This document shows positions 38,501 to 47,674 of a DNA stretch of 64,000 bases, piece after piece. Where the stretch lies: NCBI RefSeq assembly GCF_003326675.1, contig NZ_JPWF01000016.1, positions 24,889 through 88,888 on the forward strand. Direction: 5' to 3'. Below the pieces are notes generated by a model, which saw nothing but the letters and a program-made list of their open reading frames with translations, searched no databases and was not told the origin of the DNA. Position numbers and translations under genes: made by a program. This stretch comes from Thalassospira profundimaris (GTDB taxonomy: Bacteria > Pseudomonadota > Alphaproteobacteria > Rhodospirillales > Thalassospiraceae). Position 1 is the first letter of the stretch; every line of letters begins with the position of its first letter.

Positions 38501-38691
38501 ACAGTTTCGGCAATCTCGGCAGGGTTAGCGCCGGGAAACTTGGCTTCGACCACGATGGAAGGCGGCACGACTTCGGGATATTCCGAAATCGGCAAGCGCC
38601 ACATCGCGATCAGACCGGCCAGCAACATCAGGACCGACAAAACGCCGGCAAAGATCGGGCGGTCGACAAAAAATCTCGATAGGTTCTGCAT
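35512..38691 (-). CDS. RND multidrug efflux permease (AcrB/MexB-like, HAE1)
   Basis: A 1059-residue inner-membrane proton-drug antiporter of the HAE1 family: twelve helices with two large periplasmic domains. The start NLSRFFVDRPIFAGVLSVLMLLAG is diagnostic, and the paired proton-relay Asp residues are present (IVVDDAIVVVENVER, about residues 407-408). It works with the adaptor encoded immediately upstream at 38729-39892. No outer-membrane factor gene is in the window, so it presumably uses one elsewhere. Transcription on the minus strand is likely under the TetR protein at 40056. The gap to the adaptor is 37 bp. Confidence 0.95.
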   Translation of the reverse strand: MQNLSRFFVDRPIFAGVLSVLMLLAGLIAMWRLPISEYPEVVPPSIVVEAKFPGANPAEIAETVASPLEEQINGVEGMLYVNSLATTDGNLSLTVTFEIGTDPDLAQQKVQNRVSQAEPRLPDIVRQLGVTVSKRSPDLTMVVHLRSPNERYDMLYLRNYATLNVRDRLARISGVGQVGLFGSGDYAMRVWLNPDKVAERNLTAGEVVAAIQSQNVQVAAGIIGGAPYDSGVQFQLPINISGRLESPEEFQNIIIKREDDGTITRLGDVARVEMEAQQYALRSLLDNKPAVAIPIFASPGSNALDISSNVRATMEELKQNFPDDLDYSIVYDPTVFVRGSIKSVIKTLLEAIALVVIVVTIFLQTWRASIIPLLAVPVSIIGTFALMLLMGFSINVLSLFGLILAIGIVVDDAIVVVENVERNIERGLSPRDATVAAMREVTGPIIATSLVITGVFVPIAFISGLTGQFYQQFALTIAIATIISTINSLTLSPALSAVLLRGHDAPKDWLTRGMDFVFGWFFRGFNRFFNRSTEMYAGGVKRLLGVKAIMMVLYAGLLVLTWQGFQILPTGFVPLQDKQYLVSFAQLPQGATLDRTEDVIREMSDIALKEPGVESAVAFPGLSINGFVNSSSAGIVFVTLTDFDERKSDDLSGLAIAGKLQQKFAAIGEAFVAIFPAPPVQGLGTVGGFKLQVQDRSDQGYRALDDAMKQVLAKAWAAPELTGVFSSYNINVPQLQATLDRTKVQQLGVPVDEIFRTMQVYLGSMYVNDFNAFGRTYQVIAQADKPYRSSPEDILRLQTRNADGDMVPLGSVLSVSETFGPDTAMRYNAFRSADLNGNAAPGYSSGEAQAAITKILEETLPPGMSYEWTELTYQQILAGNTAIFIFPICILLVFLVLAAQYESLTIPLAVILIVPMSILSAVFGVYLFGGDNNIFTQISLFVLAGLASKNAILIVEFARELEHQGRGTVQAAIEASRLRLRPILMTSLAFIMGVVPLVLSSGAGAEMRHAIGIAVFSGMLGVTIFGLILTPVFYVLVRMIGRRNEVRSLDGADAHQPAE

Positions 38692-38728
38692 GGAAATCAG
38701 CCTTGCTTGGAGATCCGTCTCGCACCCG

Positions 38729-39892
38729 TCAGGATGCGGCGGCTTGCAGAATTTCGGGGGCGACCGGCATTCCCGGGCGGACCTTCATGATGCCATTGAC
38801 GATCACAAGGTCCCCTTCGTTCAGCCCGGAGGTCACAATACGCATCCCGTTGATTTCAGCACCCAGTGTGACCTGGCGATAGGCAACCGTATTGTCCGGT
38901 TCGACGACATAGACGAACTTGCGGTCCTGATCGGTGCTGATGGCTTCGGGGGAAATCGTGATCACATCCTGCTTGGCAAGGGTTCCGACCTGAAGGGCAG
39001 CGAAGGTGCCCGGCAGAAGGTTGCCGTCAAGATTGTCAAACAGCGCACGGGTACGGATGGTGCCGGTACGGGCATCAATCCGGTTGTCGAAACTATGCAC
39101 GAAACCCGACACCTGACGCCCGTTTGACAGGGTCATATTGACCGGGATGGTGCGCGCGGCTTCGTCGATCTTGCCGCTGTCGCCGATGCTGGCAAAGAAG
39201 GTCTGCTCGTCCAGATCGAAATCGGCATAAATCTGCCCGGTCGAGACAATCGTGGTCAGAACCGGCGCATTTGCCCCGGCATTGACCTGGTTACCCACGG
39301 TCAGTTCAACCCGGCTGACACGCCCGCTGATCGGGGCTTTGACAAAGGCATGATCAAGTTCGATCTCGGCCAGTTCAAGATTGGCCGTGGCACGGGTAAC
39401 CTGACTTTGCGCCACACGATGGGCGTTCAGGCGTTCATCATAGACGCGCTTGGACACGGTGCCGTTTGAAACCAGCTTTTCCGCACGGGCCTTTTCCTTG
39501 GCCGCCAGCGACAGATTCTGTTCGGCGGCGGCCAGTTCGGCGCGTGCCTCGTTCACGGTTGCCTGATAGCTGCGCGGATCAATCACGGCCAGAACATCGT
39601 CCTTCTGGACAAGTTGACCGTCTTCAAAGCGGATTTCGACAATCGCGCCACTGACTTGCGGACGCAGTTGAACTTCTTCGACCGCACTCAGACGACCGGA
39701 AAAGTTGTTCCAAAGCCGAACCGAGCTGTTCTTGACGCCAGAAACCGTCACGGGTGTTGCCATCGGGGCAGACTGAACCGCCACTTCGTCGGCAGATGAG
39801 CCAGAGATATGCAGACCATATCCACCGGCAGCAGCAACCAGCGCCAAGGCGGCAACCGGCAGCAAAATTTTACGTTTTGATCGAGACTGCAT
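38729..39892 (-). CDS. RND efflux periplasmic adaptor (membrane-fusion protein)
   Basis: A 387-residue adaptor with an N-terminal hydrophobic helix (about residues 8-26; no lipobox Cys seen, so it is probably anchored by this helix rather than lipidated). The lipoyl/hairpin region begins VQLRPQVSGAIVEIRFEDGQLVQKDDVLAVIDPRSYQ and the beta-barrel domain follows. It bridges the RND pump and an outer-membrane channel. The ATG at 39892 is preferred to the upstream in-frame start at 39925, as it has GGAAG about nine bases before it and matches the normal N-terminus. Its upstream region carries a TetR-type palindrome at 39954. Confidence 0.93.
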   Translation of the reverse strand: MQSRSKRKILLPVAALALVAAAGGYGLHISGSSADEVAVQSAPMATPVTVSGVKNSSVRLWNNFSGRLSAVEEVQLRPQVSGAIVEIRFEDGQLVQKDDVLAVIDPRSYQATVNEARAELAAAEQNLSLAAKEKARAEKLVSNGTVSKRVYDERLNAHRVAQSQVTRATANLELAEIELDHAFVKAPISGRVSRVELTVGNQVNAGANAPVLTTIVSTGQIYADFDLDEQTFFASIGDSGKIDEAARTIPVNMTLSNGRQVSGFVHSFDNRIDARTGTIRTRALFDNLDGNLLPGTFAALQVGTLAKQDVITISPEAISTDQDRKFVYVVEPDNTVAYRQVTLGAEINGMRIVTSGLNEGDLVIVNGIMKVRPGMPVAPEILQAAAS

Positions 39893-39949
39893 TTTGAGGT
39901 CTTCCAAATGGGTTGCGCCGCACACACGCGGCCCGTTTGGAACCTAGAT

Positions 39950-39967
39950 GCATACCGATCGGTTTGT
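39950..39967. promoter_or_regulatory. TetR-type operator before the efflux adaptor gene
   Basis: The core ACCGATCGGT (39954-39963) is a perfect palindrome inside GCATACCGATCGGTTTGT, about 60 bp before the adaptor ATG. A related core lies upstream of tetR (40709). Confidence 0.7.
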
Positions 39968-40055
39968 TTGCAAGGGGAAGAAGGCAAAAAAGTGACAAAA
40001 TTTTTGATTTTTCTTGTCGCATCAGCAGACATCTACTGACATAAATATAAGTTAA

Positions 40056-40670
40056 CTACCTGAATTTACATTGCAAATTAAGGATTCGGCAGATGCCTTC
40101 GCGAAGGTCAGACCGAACAGTATCCATATCATTAAAAACCTTGCCATAGGTCAGCAATCCGTGGACATACTGGAAAACAAGGCGGGACAAGGTGGTGACG
40201 TCACCATCTTCATCCAGCATGCCTTCGCCCTTAAGGCCACGGATCATCGAGGCAAGATATTTGATCTGCTCGTCAGCCAGTTCCTGTGAACATTGCTGAA
40301 TTTCCACGTCTTCCGGGCCAACCTGGCTGCCTGCGGCAAAGATCGGACAAACACAGACTTCGCTTTCGCCGGGAACGGCATTCCTTTTCTGTTTGTCGCA
40401 GACCAGATCGATATACAGATTAAGCTGTTCCACCGGGGAGTTTTCCGGGGAAAAGATGGCACGAAGCTCGTCCTTGCCCTTTTCCCAGTGATGGCGTGCC
40501 GCCGTGGCAAACAAGGCCGCCTTGCTGTCAAAGTGGTGATAAAACGCGCCTTTTGTGACCCCGGCATGTTTGCAGACATCACTGACACCAATGTCATGGT
40601 AGCTGCGCGCAGACAGAAGCTCGACCGCTGTTTCGAGCAGCTTGGTGCGGGTATCTTCGGCGTTCCTCAT
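40056..40670 (-). CDS. TetR/AcrR-family repressor of the RND pump
   Basis: A 204-residue regulator with an N-terminal TetR helix-turn-helix (about residues 10-60: ELLSARSYHDIGVSDVCKHAGVTKGAFYHHFDSKAALF) and a C-terminal all-helical ligand-binding domain. It lies immediately upstream of the adaptor-pump pair on the same strand, and related palindromes precede both transcripts (39950 and 40705). This supports autoregulation plus control of the pump. The YHHF in the recognition helix is a usual variant. The ligand is unknown; efflux inducers are the guess. Confidence 0.9.
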   Translation of the reverse strand: MRNAEDTRTKLLETAVELLSARSYHDIGVSDVCKHAGVTKGAFYHHFDSKAALFATAARHHWEKGKDELRAIFSPENSPVEQLNLYIDLVCDKQKRNAVPGESEVCVCPIFAAGSQVGPEDVEIQQCSQELADEQIKYLASMIRGLKGEGMLDEDGDVTTLSRLVFQYVHGLLTYGKVFNDMDTVRSDLREGICRILNLQCKFR

Positions 40671-40704
40671 GGCTTTGACCTGTATATTGATTATGTATCA
40701 CATA

Positions 40705-40722
40705 TACGTACCGGTTGGTATT
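40705..40722. promoter_or_regulatory. TetR-type operator before tetR
   Basis: TACGTACCGGTTGGTATT includes TACCGGTTGGTA at 40709-40720, an imperfect palindrome related to the site at 39954, about 35-50 bp before the tetR ATG. Confidence 0.65.
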
Positions 40723-40901
40723 TTTCAAGGAATCCCACCCGGCACATCGCAATATCATCATGCAATCATGGCAGGAGAATGACAGGAATGTTCCCGTTTT
40801 CAAAGATTTAAGTGGAAACATGCATACAGCTCATAGCTGCCATCAAGTCGGTATTTTACAACCGAAATCCCGGATCAAACCATCATCCCACCCCCGGCAA
40901 A

Positions 40902-40928
40902 ACAAAAGAGGGCGCAAAGCGCGCCCTC
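40902..40928 (-). terminator. Terminator of the NAD-GDH gene
   Basis: GAGGGCGC (40908-40915) pairs with GCGCCCTC (40921-40928) over a five-base loop. On the minus strand TTTTG follows. Confidence 0.9.
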
Positions 40929-40961
40929 CTTGTCGTGAAATCAAACGTGTCTGATCGGAAC

Positions 40962-43900
40962 TTATGCCCCGGTCAGCGCCCTGATCTGGCGGTTGGCCAC
41001 GGTGATCATTGAAAGATCAATCTGGCCGGCGGCCCGCAATTCATTGATCAGTTCATCACAACGCGCACAGCCCTTCTGGTGGGCATCGACCCAGGTATCC
41101 ACAAGCTCCGAACCGGTGCTTCCCGTTTTGCCATCTGCAAGAACCGCACGGGTCAGTTCGCGCTGATGACCGAACAGGTCGTCAATCACCGCTGCACGGG
41201 CCAGTTTCTGCCAATGGGTTTCGGCTTCGATGGACTCGGCAGCTGCCCGCATCAAACCAAGCTGGAAGCGGGTTCCAACCGCGAAATAGGTCGACGCGAC
41301 TTCGATCACATCCCGCCCGGTTGCCTCGGCGATCCGGACCACATCACAAATCGCAACCATCTGGGCAACAGATGCAATGCGACGTGCGAGTTCTTCGGGA
41401 ACGCCCTGTGCGGTCAGGGATTGGGTTTTCTGATCAAGGGCCGTTCGGAAACCGGCATCCTCGGGAACGATTTCATCAAAGGCCGAAATCACCTTGGATA
41501 CTGCCGGACGGAACATCTCGATCTTGGCACCGACATTAAGTTCCTCGCAATTGCGCAGGAACCATTGGGTCACATCATTGACCATGCGGTTGATGTCGCG
41601 GAACATGCTGGTCTGCAATTTGGCCAGCACCACGTTATCAAGCGCCTCGATCCCCGACCACAATTCACGCAGACCAAACACCGCACGGGTGATCAGATAA
41701 CCACGCGAAACATCAACGGCCGAAAGACCGGTGGCCTCCATCATGTCGTGAACGAATGTACCACCCACACGGTTGACCAGACTGTTGGTCGCCACCGTGG
41801 CAATGATTTCACGTTTCAGACGATGGCCCGAAATCGCATCCGCATATTTCTTGCGAAGCGGTGTCGGGAAGTAACGTACCAGTTCTTCGACCAGGATCGG
41901 ATCATCAGGAAGATCGGATTCCAGGACCTCGTCATACAGCCAAAGTTTGGCATAAGGCATCAGAACCGAAACTTCGGGACGGGTCAGACCTTCATGTCCA
42001 TTGGCACGACGTGCAAGTTCCTCGTCATCGGGAAGATATTCGATTTCCCGGTTCAGACGACCTTCGCGTTCCAGCATCCGGATCAAACGCACCTGCGCAT
42101 CCAGCAGATCCGCACTTGCCGCATGGGCGTTGGAAATTGCCTGACTTTGCAGATAGTTGTCGCGAAGGACCAGATCACCAACTTCGTCGGTCATTTCGAC
42201 CAGAAGCTTGTTCCGCTGTTTTTCCGTCATGTCGCCGGCGGCAACCACTTCGCCCACCAGGATCTTGATATTGACCTCGTGGTCCGAGCAGTTCACGCCC
42301 GCGGCATTATCAATCGCATCGGTGTTCAAACGACCACCGGCATGGGCGTATTCAATACGACCACGCTGGGTCGCACCAAGGTTTGCACCCTCGCCCACCA
42401 CCTTGGCACGGACTTCGCGACCATTGATGCGGATGGCATCATTTGCACGGTCACCGGCATCGGCATTCGTTTCATGGCTTGATTTGATATAGGTCCCGAT
42501 CCCGCCGAACCACAGCAGTTCGACATCGGATTTCAGGATCGCCTTCATCATATCAGCCGGGGTTACCTTGCCGCTATCAAGGCCCAGAAGTTTGCGAACC
42601 TCGGGCGACGGATCAAGAGTTTTGGCCTTGCGATCAAAAATCTCGCCGCCTTTGGACAGAAGCTTTTTGTCATAGTCCGCCCAGCTTGAACGCGGCATAT
42701 CAAACAGACGTTTGCGTTCAGCAAAGCTTTTTGCCATATCCGGGTCCGGATCGACAAAAATGTGCATATGGTTGAAGGCCGCGACCAGTTTGATCTGTTC
42801 GGACAACAACATGCCATTGCCAAACACGTCACCGGACATGTCACCCACACCGGCAACGGTGAATGGCGTGGTCTGGATATCCTTGCCCATTTCGCGGAAG
42901 TGACGTTTGACCGACTCCCACGCGCCACGGGCGGTAATACCCATTTTCTTGTGGTCGTAACCCTGCGACCCGCCCGATGCGAAGGCATCGTCAAGCCAGA
43001 AGCCATAATCACGGGCCACACCATTGGCGATATCGGAGAACGTCGCCGTGCCCTTATCGGCAGCAACGACCAGATAGGGATCATCGTCATCAAGACGGCG
43101 GACGCGTTCAGGCGGAATGATATCGCCACCAACAATATTGTCGGTGATATCGAGCATCCCGCTCATCAGGGTTTTGTAGCAGGCAATGCCTTCTTCAAGG
43201 AATGCCTCGCGCGAACCATCGGTCGGCGGACGTTTGACGACAAAACCACCCTTGGAGCCAACCGGCACGATGACGGCGTTTTTGACCATCTGGGCTTTGA
43301 CCAGACCAAGGATTTCGGTACGGAAATCTTCCTGACGGTCGGACCAGCGGATACCGCCGCGTGCGACCGGACCACCACGCAGATGGACAGCCTCGACCCG
43401 CGGGGAATAAACAAAGATTTCACGCCACGGACGCGGCAATGGCAAATCTTCAACCATGCCGGAATTGAATTTGACCGACAGATACGGTTTGGGATTTCCA
43501 TCCGCTCCGTACTGGAAGAAGTTGGTGCGCAAAGTAGACTGCACCAGATTAAGGAAGGCCCGCAAGATGCGGTCTTCATCCGGGTTCATCACATCTTCGA
43601 GGCGCGAAATGATGTCACCTTCGATGACATCCACCTCGGCGGCAAGGCCCGGATCACGATCCGGGTCAAACTTGGCGATAAACAGTGACACAATCGCCGA
43701 TGCCAGTGCCGGGTTATTGGCAAGGGTGCGCGCCATGTAATTCTGCGAGAAGGCAGAACCCATCTGACGGGTATATCGGGCATAGGCCCGCAGGATAACG
43801 ACTTCGCGCCAGTGCAAACCACCCAGAAGAACCAGACGGTTAAAGGCATCGTTTTCCACTTCGCCATGCCACATGCGCACAAACAGTTCCTGGAACTTGT

Positions 43901-45797
43901 CACGCACGTCATGCAGATTGAATTCACCATCAACCACCACGCCGAAATCATGGATACGGACATTGGTTTCCACATCACGCGGGCGGACGGTGAACGGGTT
44001 CTCGGTAATGACCTTAAGACCCATATTTTCCAGCATGGGCAGGACATCAGACAGCGGAACCGGCGCACCCGGATTATAAATCTTGAAGCGCAGTTCGTTT
44101 TCAGCCGCCTCGATTGGGCGATACAGGTTCACCCGCAGGTCATTGGCCTTGATCACATCTTCGATGCGTTCGATATCAAGGGCCGCACTTTCGACCGTGA
44201 ACCGTTCGCGATAATCGCTTGAGAAACCTTCGCCATAGCGACGATACAGGGCCAGACCGCGTTCTTCGCCCATTTCACGGACAAGAACCTGGCGCAGCGT
44301 ATCGGTCCAGTCGCGGGCGACTTCGACCAGCTGACGTTCGATATCGGTAACGTCATATTCCGGCAGTTCGCCCGGATTGGTTTTGACCAGCAAATGCAAA
44401 CGCGCAAGCGGGCTGTCACCGATCAGGGTGTAATGCGCGGTGACCTTGCCTTCAAAGGCATCTTCGATGACCTTCTGGAACTTGAAGCGCAGCTTGGTCG
44501 AGAAGCGGTCACGCGGGCAGAACAGCTGACAGGAAACAAAGCGTTCAAACGCATCGCGGCGGACAAACAGGGCGATGCGCTGACGTTCCTGCAGATGCAG
44601 GATGCCCATGCAGATGTGATACAGGTCATCAAGTTCAACCTGGAACAACTCATCGCGCGGGAAGGTTTCAAGGATATTGACCAGCGCCTTGCCATCGTGG
44701 CTGGCAGGCGGGAAACCGGCGCGCTTCACGGTTTCGGCAAGTTTCATGCGCAGAAGCGGAATAAGGCGCGGGCTGAGGTTATAGGCAACCGAGGTAAACA
44801 GACCGACAAACAGGTGCTGTCCGATGACCTTGCCCTTGGCGTCGAACTGTTTGACGACAATGGTATCAAGATGCACCGGACGGTGGACCGTGGATTGTTT
44901 GTTGGCCTTGGTCACCATCAAAAGATTGGGGCTGGTGACGAAATCCTGCACTTCGGATGACAGATTGCCGATCTGGCGCAACTCGTCAAAAACGTGGGTG
45001 CCTTCACGCGACAGAATGCCAAGCTGGTTTTTGACCTCGACATCGACTGCCGATTTCTTGCCATTGGATTTGAAGCTGTATTCGCGATAACCAAGGAAGG
45101 TGAAGTGATCGTTATGCAGCCAGCCGAGGAAATCTTTGACTTCCCGGCGGTCTTCATCGGCAACCCCGCCTGTGGTTTCGCCAATTTCGTCAAGAACCTC
45201 GGAAACCTTTTTGAGCATCGGCTGCCAGTCACGAACAGCCAATGCCACATCGGTCAGGGCATTTTCCAACCGGTCATGAATTTTGGTCAGAACGGCCTGA
45301 TCGGTCTGTTCGTCGATCTCGACATGCATTACCGATTCACGCGGATCTTCGGATTCCTCGACCCCGGCCACAGCCAGAAGTTCGCCACTGTCATCACGGG
45401 CAATCCGCATGATCGGATGGATCACCAGATGCACAGTCAGATCAAGTTCATGCAGGGCCGATGTAACGGAATCGACCAGGAACGGCATGTCGGTATTGCT
45501 GATTTCGATCACCGTGTGATCTGATTTCCAGCCGTGTTCTTCAAGATCGGGGTTATAGACCCGGATTTTGGCGGCATCGGCCGTCGGGCGCTTTTGCGCG
45601 AATTTATAAAGCGTCAACGCCGCGCCATAAAGCGAGTCGACTGATCGACCCGCCATGTCGTCTGGCGGAACATCCTTATAAAAAAGGCGAACGAATGCTT
45701 CTGCATCCTTCGCCGTTTTGCCTTTTATGCGTTGCTGGATTTGTTCGACAACCTTGTCGATGACTTCCCGTTTCGGGTCGTCCTTTCGGGCTTTCAT
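40962..45797 (-). CDS. gdhB: NAD-specific glutamate dehydrogenase, large (~180 kDa) type
   Basis: A 1611-residue enzyme of the large NAD-GDH class (as in Pseudomonas and Streptomyces), which deaminates glutamate to 2-oxoglutarate and ammonium. The N-terminal half carries ACT-like regulatory segments. The catalytic core near residues 770-1250 contains PRVEAVHLRGGPVARGGIRWSDR and VKNAVIVPVGSKGGFVVK with the catalytic lysines, and the Rossmann part VVAADKGTATFSDIANG. The C-terminal ~350 residues are helical, as in the family. ATG 45797 is chosen because AAGGGAAA lies about eight bases before it; the frame is open 25 codons further. It is a single gene with its own terminator. Confidence 0.95.
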   Translation of the reverse strand: MKARKDDPKREVIDKVVEQIQQRIKGKTAKDAEAFVRLFYKDVPPDDMAGRSVDSLYGAALTLYKFAQKRPTADAAKIRVYNPDLEEHGWKSDHTVIEISNTDMPFLVDSVTSALHELDLTVHLVIHPIMRIARDDSGELLAVAGVEESEDPRESVMHVEIDEQTDQAVLTKIHDRLENALTDVALAVRDWQPMLKKVSEVLDEIGETTGGVADEDRREVKDFLGWLHNDHFTFLGYREYSFKSNGKKSAVDVEVKNQLGILSREGTHVFDELRQIGNLSSEVQDFVTSPNLLMVTKANKQSTVHRPVHLDTIVVKQFDAKGKVIGQHLFVGLFTSVAYNLSPRLIPLLRMKLAETVKRAGFPPASHDGKALVNILETFPRDELFQVELDDLYHICMGILHLQERQRIALFVRRDAFERFVSCQLFCPRDRFSTKLRFKFQKVIEDAFEGKVTAHYTLIGDSPLARLHLLVKTNPGELPEYDVTDIERQLVEVARDWTDTLRQVLVREMGEERGLALYRRYGEGFSSDYRERFTVESAALDIERIEDVIKANDLRVNLYRPIEAAENELRFKIYNPGAPVPLSDVLPMLENMGLKVITENPFTVRPRDVETNVRIHDFGVVVDGEFNLHDVRDKFQELFVRMWHGEVENDAFNRLVLLGGLHWREVVILRAYARYTRQMGSAFSQNYMARTLANNPALASAIVSLFIAKFDPDRDPGLAAEVDVIEGDIISRLEDVMNPDEDRILRAFLNLVQSTLRTNFFQYGADGNPKPYLSVKFNSGMVEDLPLPRPWREIFVYSPRVEAVHLRGGPVARGGIRWSDRQEDFRTEILGLVKAQMVKNAVIVPVGSKGGFVVKRPPTDGSREAFLEEGIACYKTLMSGMLDITDNIVGGDIIPPERVRRLDDDDPYLVVAADKGTATFSDIANGVARDYGFWLDDAFASGGSQGYDHKKMGITARGAWESVKRHFREMGKDIQTTPFTVAGVGDMSGDVFGNGMLLSEQIKLVAAFNHMHIFVDPDPDMAKSFAERKRLFDMPRSSWADYDKKLLSKGGEIFDRKAKTLDPSPEVRKLLGLDSGKVTPADMMKAILKSDVELLWFGGIGTYIKSSHETNADAGDRANDAIRINGREVRAKVVGEGANLGATQRGRIEYAHAGGRLNTDAIDNAAGVNCSDHEVNIKILVGEVVAAGDMTEKQRNKLLVEMTDEVGDLVLRDNYLQSQAISNAHAASADLLDAQVRLIRMLEREGRLNREIEYLPDDEELARRANGHEGLTRPEVSVLMPYAKLWLYDEVLESDLPDDPILVEELVRYFPTPLRKKYADAISGHRLKREIIATVATNSLVNRVGGTFVHDMMEATGLSAVDVSRGYLITRAVFGLRELWSGIEALDNVVLAKLQTSMFRDINRMVNDVTQWFLRNCEELNVGAKIEMFRPAVSKVISAFDEIVPEDAGFRTALDQKTQSLTAQGVPEELARRIASVAQMVAICDVVRIAEATGRDVIEVASTYFAVGTRFQLGLMRAAAESIEAETHWQKLARAAVIDDLFGHQRELTRAVLADGKTGSTGSELVDTWVDAHQKGCARCDELINELRAAGQIDLSMITVANRQIRALTGA

Positions 45798-46180
45798 GTC
45801 CAATTTCCCTTTTTCTCGGTTCTGTTTGCCAGACCCGAAACACCGACCTTTGCGACCGGCGTTACACACCACGGATTTTACATTTTATTTTTGGGCCGAA
45901 ACCCGGAAGAAACCGCGGGAAAACCGCTATTGGATGACACGGAATTCCAACGATCACGTCCAAGGCTACACATAGCCGATCAGATGCCTAAAAACTATGC
46001 TTTTGCACAAAAAAAATTCATTTAACCAACAAGCTAGGCTTGACCCGTCTGATTAACTATTAGGCACCATTGTCACAGAATCTTGTACTTTATTGCGATG
46101 CAAAATGACTTACACTCAGATTTATCAAGACGCTTTGATACTTATTTCGCAATCGCACACAACAAGGCCGGAGACAGGCA
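45798..46180. other. Intergenic stretch between GDH and fabI
   Basis: This 383-bp divergent gap between the minus-strand GDH and plus-strand fabI holds the promoters of both. Long plus-strand ORFs here merely run out of the antisense of GDH and are not genes. No repeat, RNA gene or clear operator was found. The part at 46000-46140 is AT-rich. Confidence 0.5.
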
Positions 46181-46939
46181 ATGCTGGCAGGCAAAAAGGG
46201 GCTGATCATTGGAATCGCCAATGACCTTTCCATCGCATGGGGCTGCGCACGCATTTTCCGACGCGAAGGCGCTGATCTTGCAGTGACCTATCTGAACGAC
46301 AAGGCCGAGCCGCATGTCCGTCCGCTTGCCGAACAGGTCGATGCACCGATCATCACCAAACTTGATGTTCGCGACGAACAACATTGTGACATGTTGTTTG
46401 CCGAGATCGAAAAACAATGGGGAAAGCTTGATTTTCTGCTGCATTCCATTGCCTTTGCCCCGGCCGAGGACCTGCATGGCCGGGTGGTTGATTGTTCACG
46501 TGACGGCTTTTTGGCGGCGATGGATATTTCCTGTCATTCCTTTGCCCGGCTCGCCAAACGCGCCGAACCCTTGATGCGCGATGGCGGAACCCTTTTGACC
46601 GTGACCTATATGGGATCGGAACGGGTTGTTGATCATTATGGGGTGATGGGACCGGTCAAGGCGGCCCTTGAAAGTACGACTCGTTATATGGCGGCCGAGC
46701 TTGGCGCCAAAAATATCCGGTGCCACGCCATTTCACCCGGCCCGCTATTGACGCGCGCGGCATCGGGGATTGCCGAATTTCAGAACCTGATGGATGAAAC
46801 CGCCCAGCGCGCGCCCTCAAGGCGACTTGTCACCATTGATGAAATCGGCGAGCTGGCAGCCTTTCTGGTCAGTGACCGCGCCAAGTCCCTGACCGGCGAC
46901 GTCGTGCATATTGATGGCGGCTATAACATTATGGGCTGA
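46181..46939 (+). CDS. fabI: Enoyl-ACP reductase, FabI-type
   Basis: A 252-residue short-chain-dehydrogenase-fold enzyme of the FabI class, which reduces enoyl-ACP in fatty acid synthesis with NAD(P)H. The cofactor start GLIIGIANDLSIAWGCARIF is typical. The FabI pair of tyrosines is at TYMGSE and HYGVMGPVKAALE; the second Tyr and the Lys seven residues later form the catalytic Y-x6-K motif. A GGAG ribosome-binding site precedes the ATG by seven bases. Whether it is the main FabI or a second copy cannot be told from this window. Confidence 0.85.
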   Translation: MLAGKKGLIIGIANDLSIAWGCARIFRREGADLAVTYLNDKAEPHVRPLAEQVDAPIITKLDVRDEQHCDMLFAEIEKQWGKLDFLLHSIAFAPAEDLHGRVVDCSRDGFLAAMDISCHSFARLAKRAEPLMRDGGTLLTVTYMGSERVVDHYGVMGPVKAALESTTRYMAAELGAKNIRCHAISPGPLLTRAASGIAEFQNLMDETAQRAPSRRLVTIDEIGELAAFLVSDRAKSLTGDVVHIDGGYNIMG

Positions 46940-46967
46940 TCATGCCTTAAAGGCCCCTTAGGCGCCG

Positions 46968-47612
46968 CTAGCGGCGTTTAATGGCATCCTCGGCCATCGG
47001 GGCAACCCGCTTGATCTGACGGGCCAGGGCCAGCTTGTAATCGGCATCCGGATCAGAAGCCGTACTGGCAAACAAGTCGGGCGCATTGCCGCCATTGATC
47101 GCCATCATGCGGCCTTCGGTATCGGACTGTGTTTCGACCTTGCCCGCGACCAGATGGCGCAGATCAAACCCGGCCTGTTTCAAGGCCGGTGCAATCAGCA
47201 ATGTCCGATGGCAATCAAGCGGGTCCTTTTCCGCACACATCAAACAGATGCGATACTTTTCAGCCCCGGCAACAAGCCGTTCAATCCCGGCCCGAAAGGC
47301 GGGCATTTCTGCCATCAGATCGTAATCGAGCTGCCCGTCTGGATAAAGTTCGGGCATTTGCGGCTTGCCGCCCATGACATCGCCCATAAACACATAGGCA
47401 ATGCCATTTTCCCGCAAGAACGGACCGAAACTATCGGCATCAAAGGCCGTCCAGTAGCTTGATCGCTTGAACGTCCTGATATCTGCGACCGCCGTGATGC
47501 CATGCGCGAGAAACAGTGCAAGTAGACTATCCCGGTCATGCCCGGCATAGCCGACCGTGAAGATCAGTTTTTCACACAAAGAAGGATTGGAATGGTTTTG
47601 CGGATCGGTCAT
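46968..47612 (-). CDS. DUF488-family protein
   Basis: A 214-residue cytoplasmic protein of the DUF488 family. The signature blocks are FTVGYAGHDRDSLLALF, AVADIRTFKRSSYW and the Cys-containing LMCAEKDPLDCHRTLLI. The conserved CAE...CHR resembles metal-binding or nucleotide-handling sites, but no function is established. The length is slightly above the family's usual 150-200 residues because of a C-terminal extension (about 165-214). It is convergent with fabI and downstream of the GGDEF-EAL gene. Confidence 0.88.
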   Translation of the reverse strand: MTDPQNHSNPSLCEKLIFTVGYAGHDRDSLLALFLAHGITAVADIRTFKRSSYWTAFDADSFGPFLRENGIAYVFMGDVMGGKPQMPELYPDGQLDYDLMAEMPAFRAGIERLVAGAEKYRICLMCAEKDPLDCHRTLLIAPALKQAGFDLRHLVAGKVETQSDTEGRMMAINGGNAPDLFASTASDPDADYKLALARQIKRVAPMAEDAIKRR

Positions 47613-47674
47613 TGCACAAAAACACCGGATCGCCCGGCGAAAGGCAACCTTTATCTGGGCTCAGCCATTGCCGC

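Noticed and set aside
41079..42482. 467-codon plus-strand ORF
   Set aside because: Antisense of the NAD-GDH gene, with no recognisable domain.
46961..46976. Hairpin CGCCGCTAGCGGCG after fabI
   Set aside because: It overlaps the DUF488 stop region and has only TTTAATGG after it, so it was not called as a terminator.
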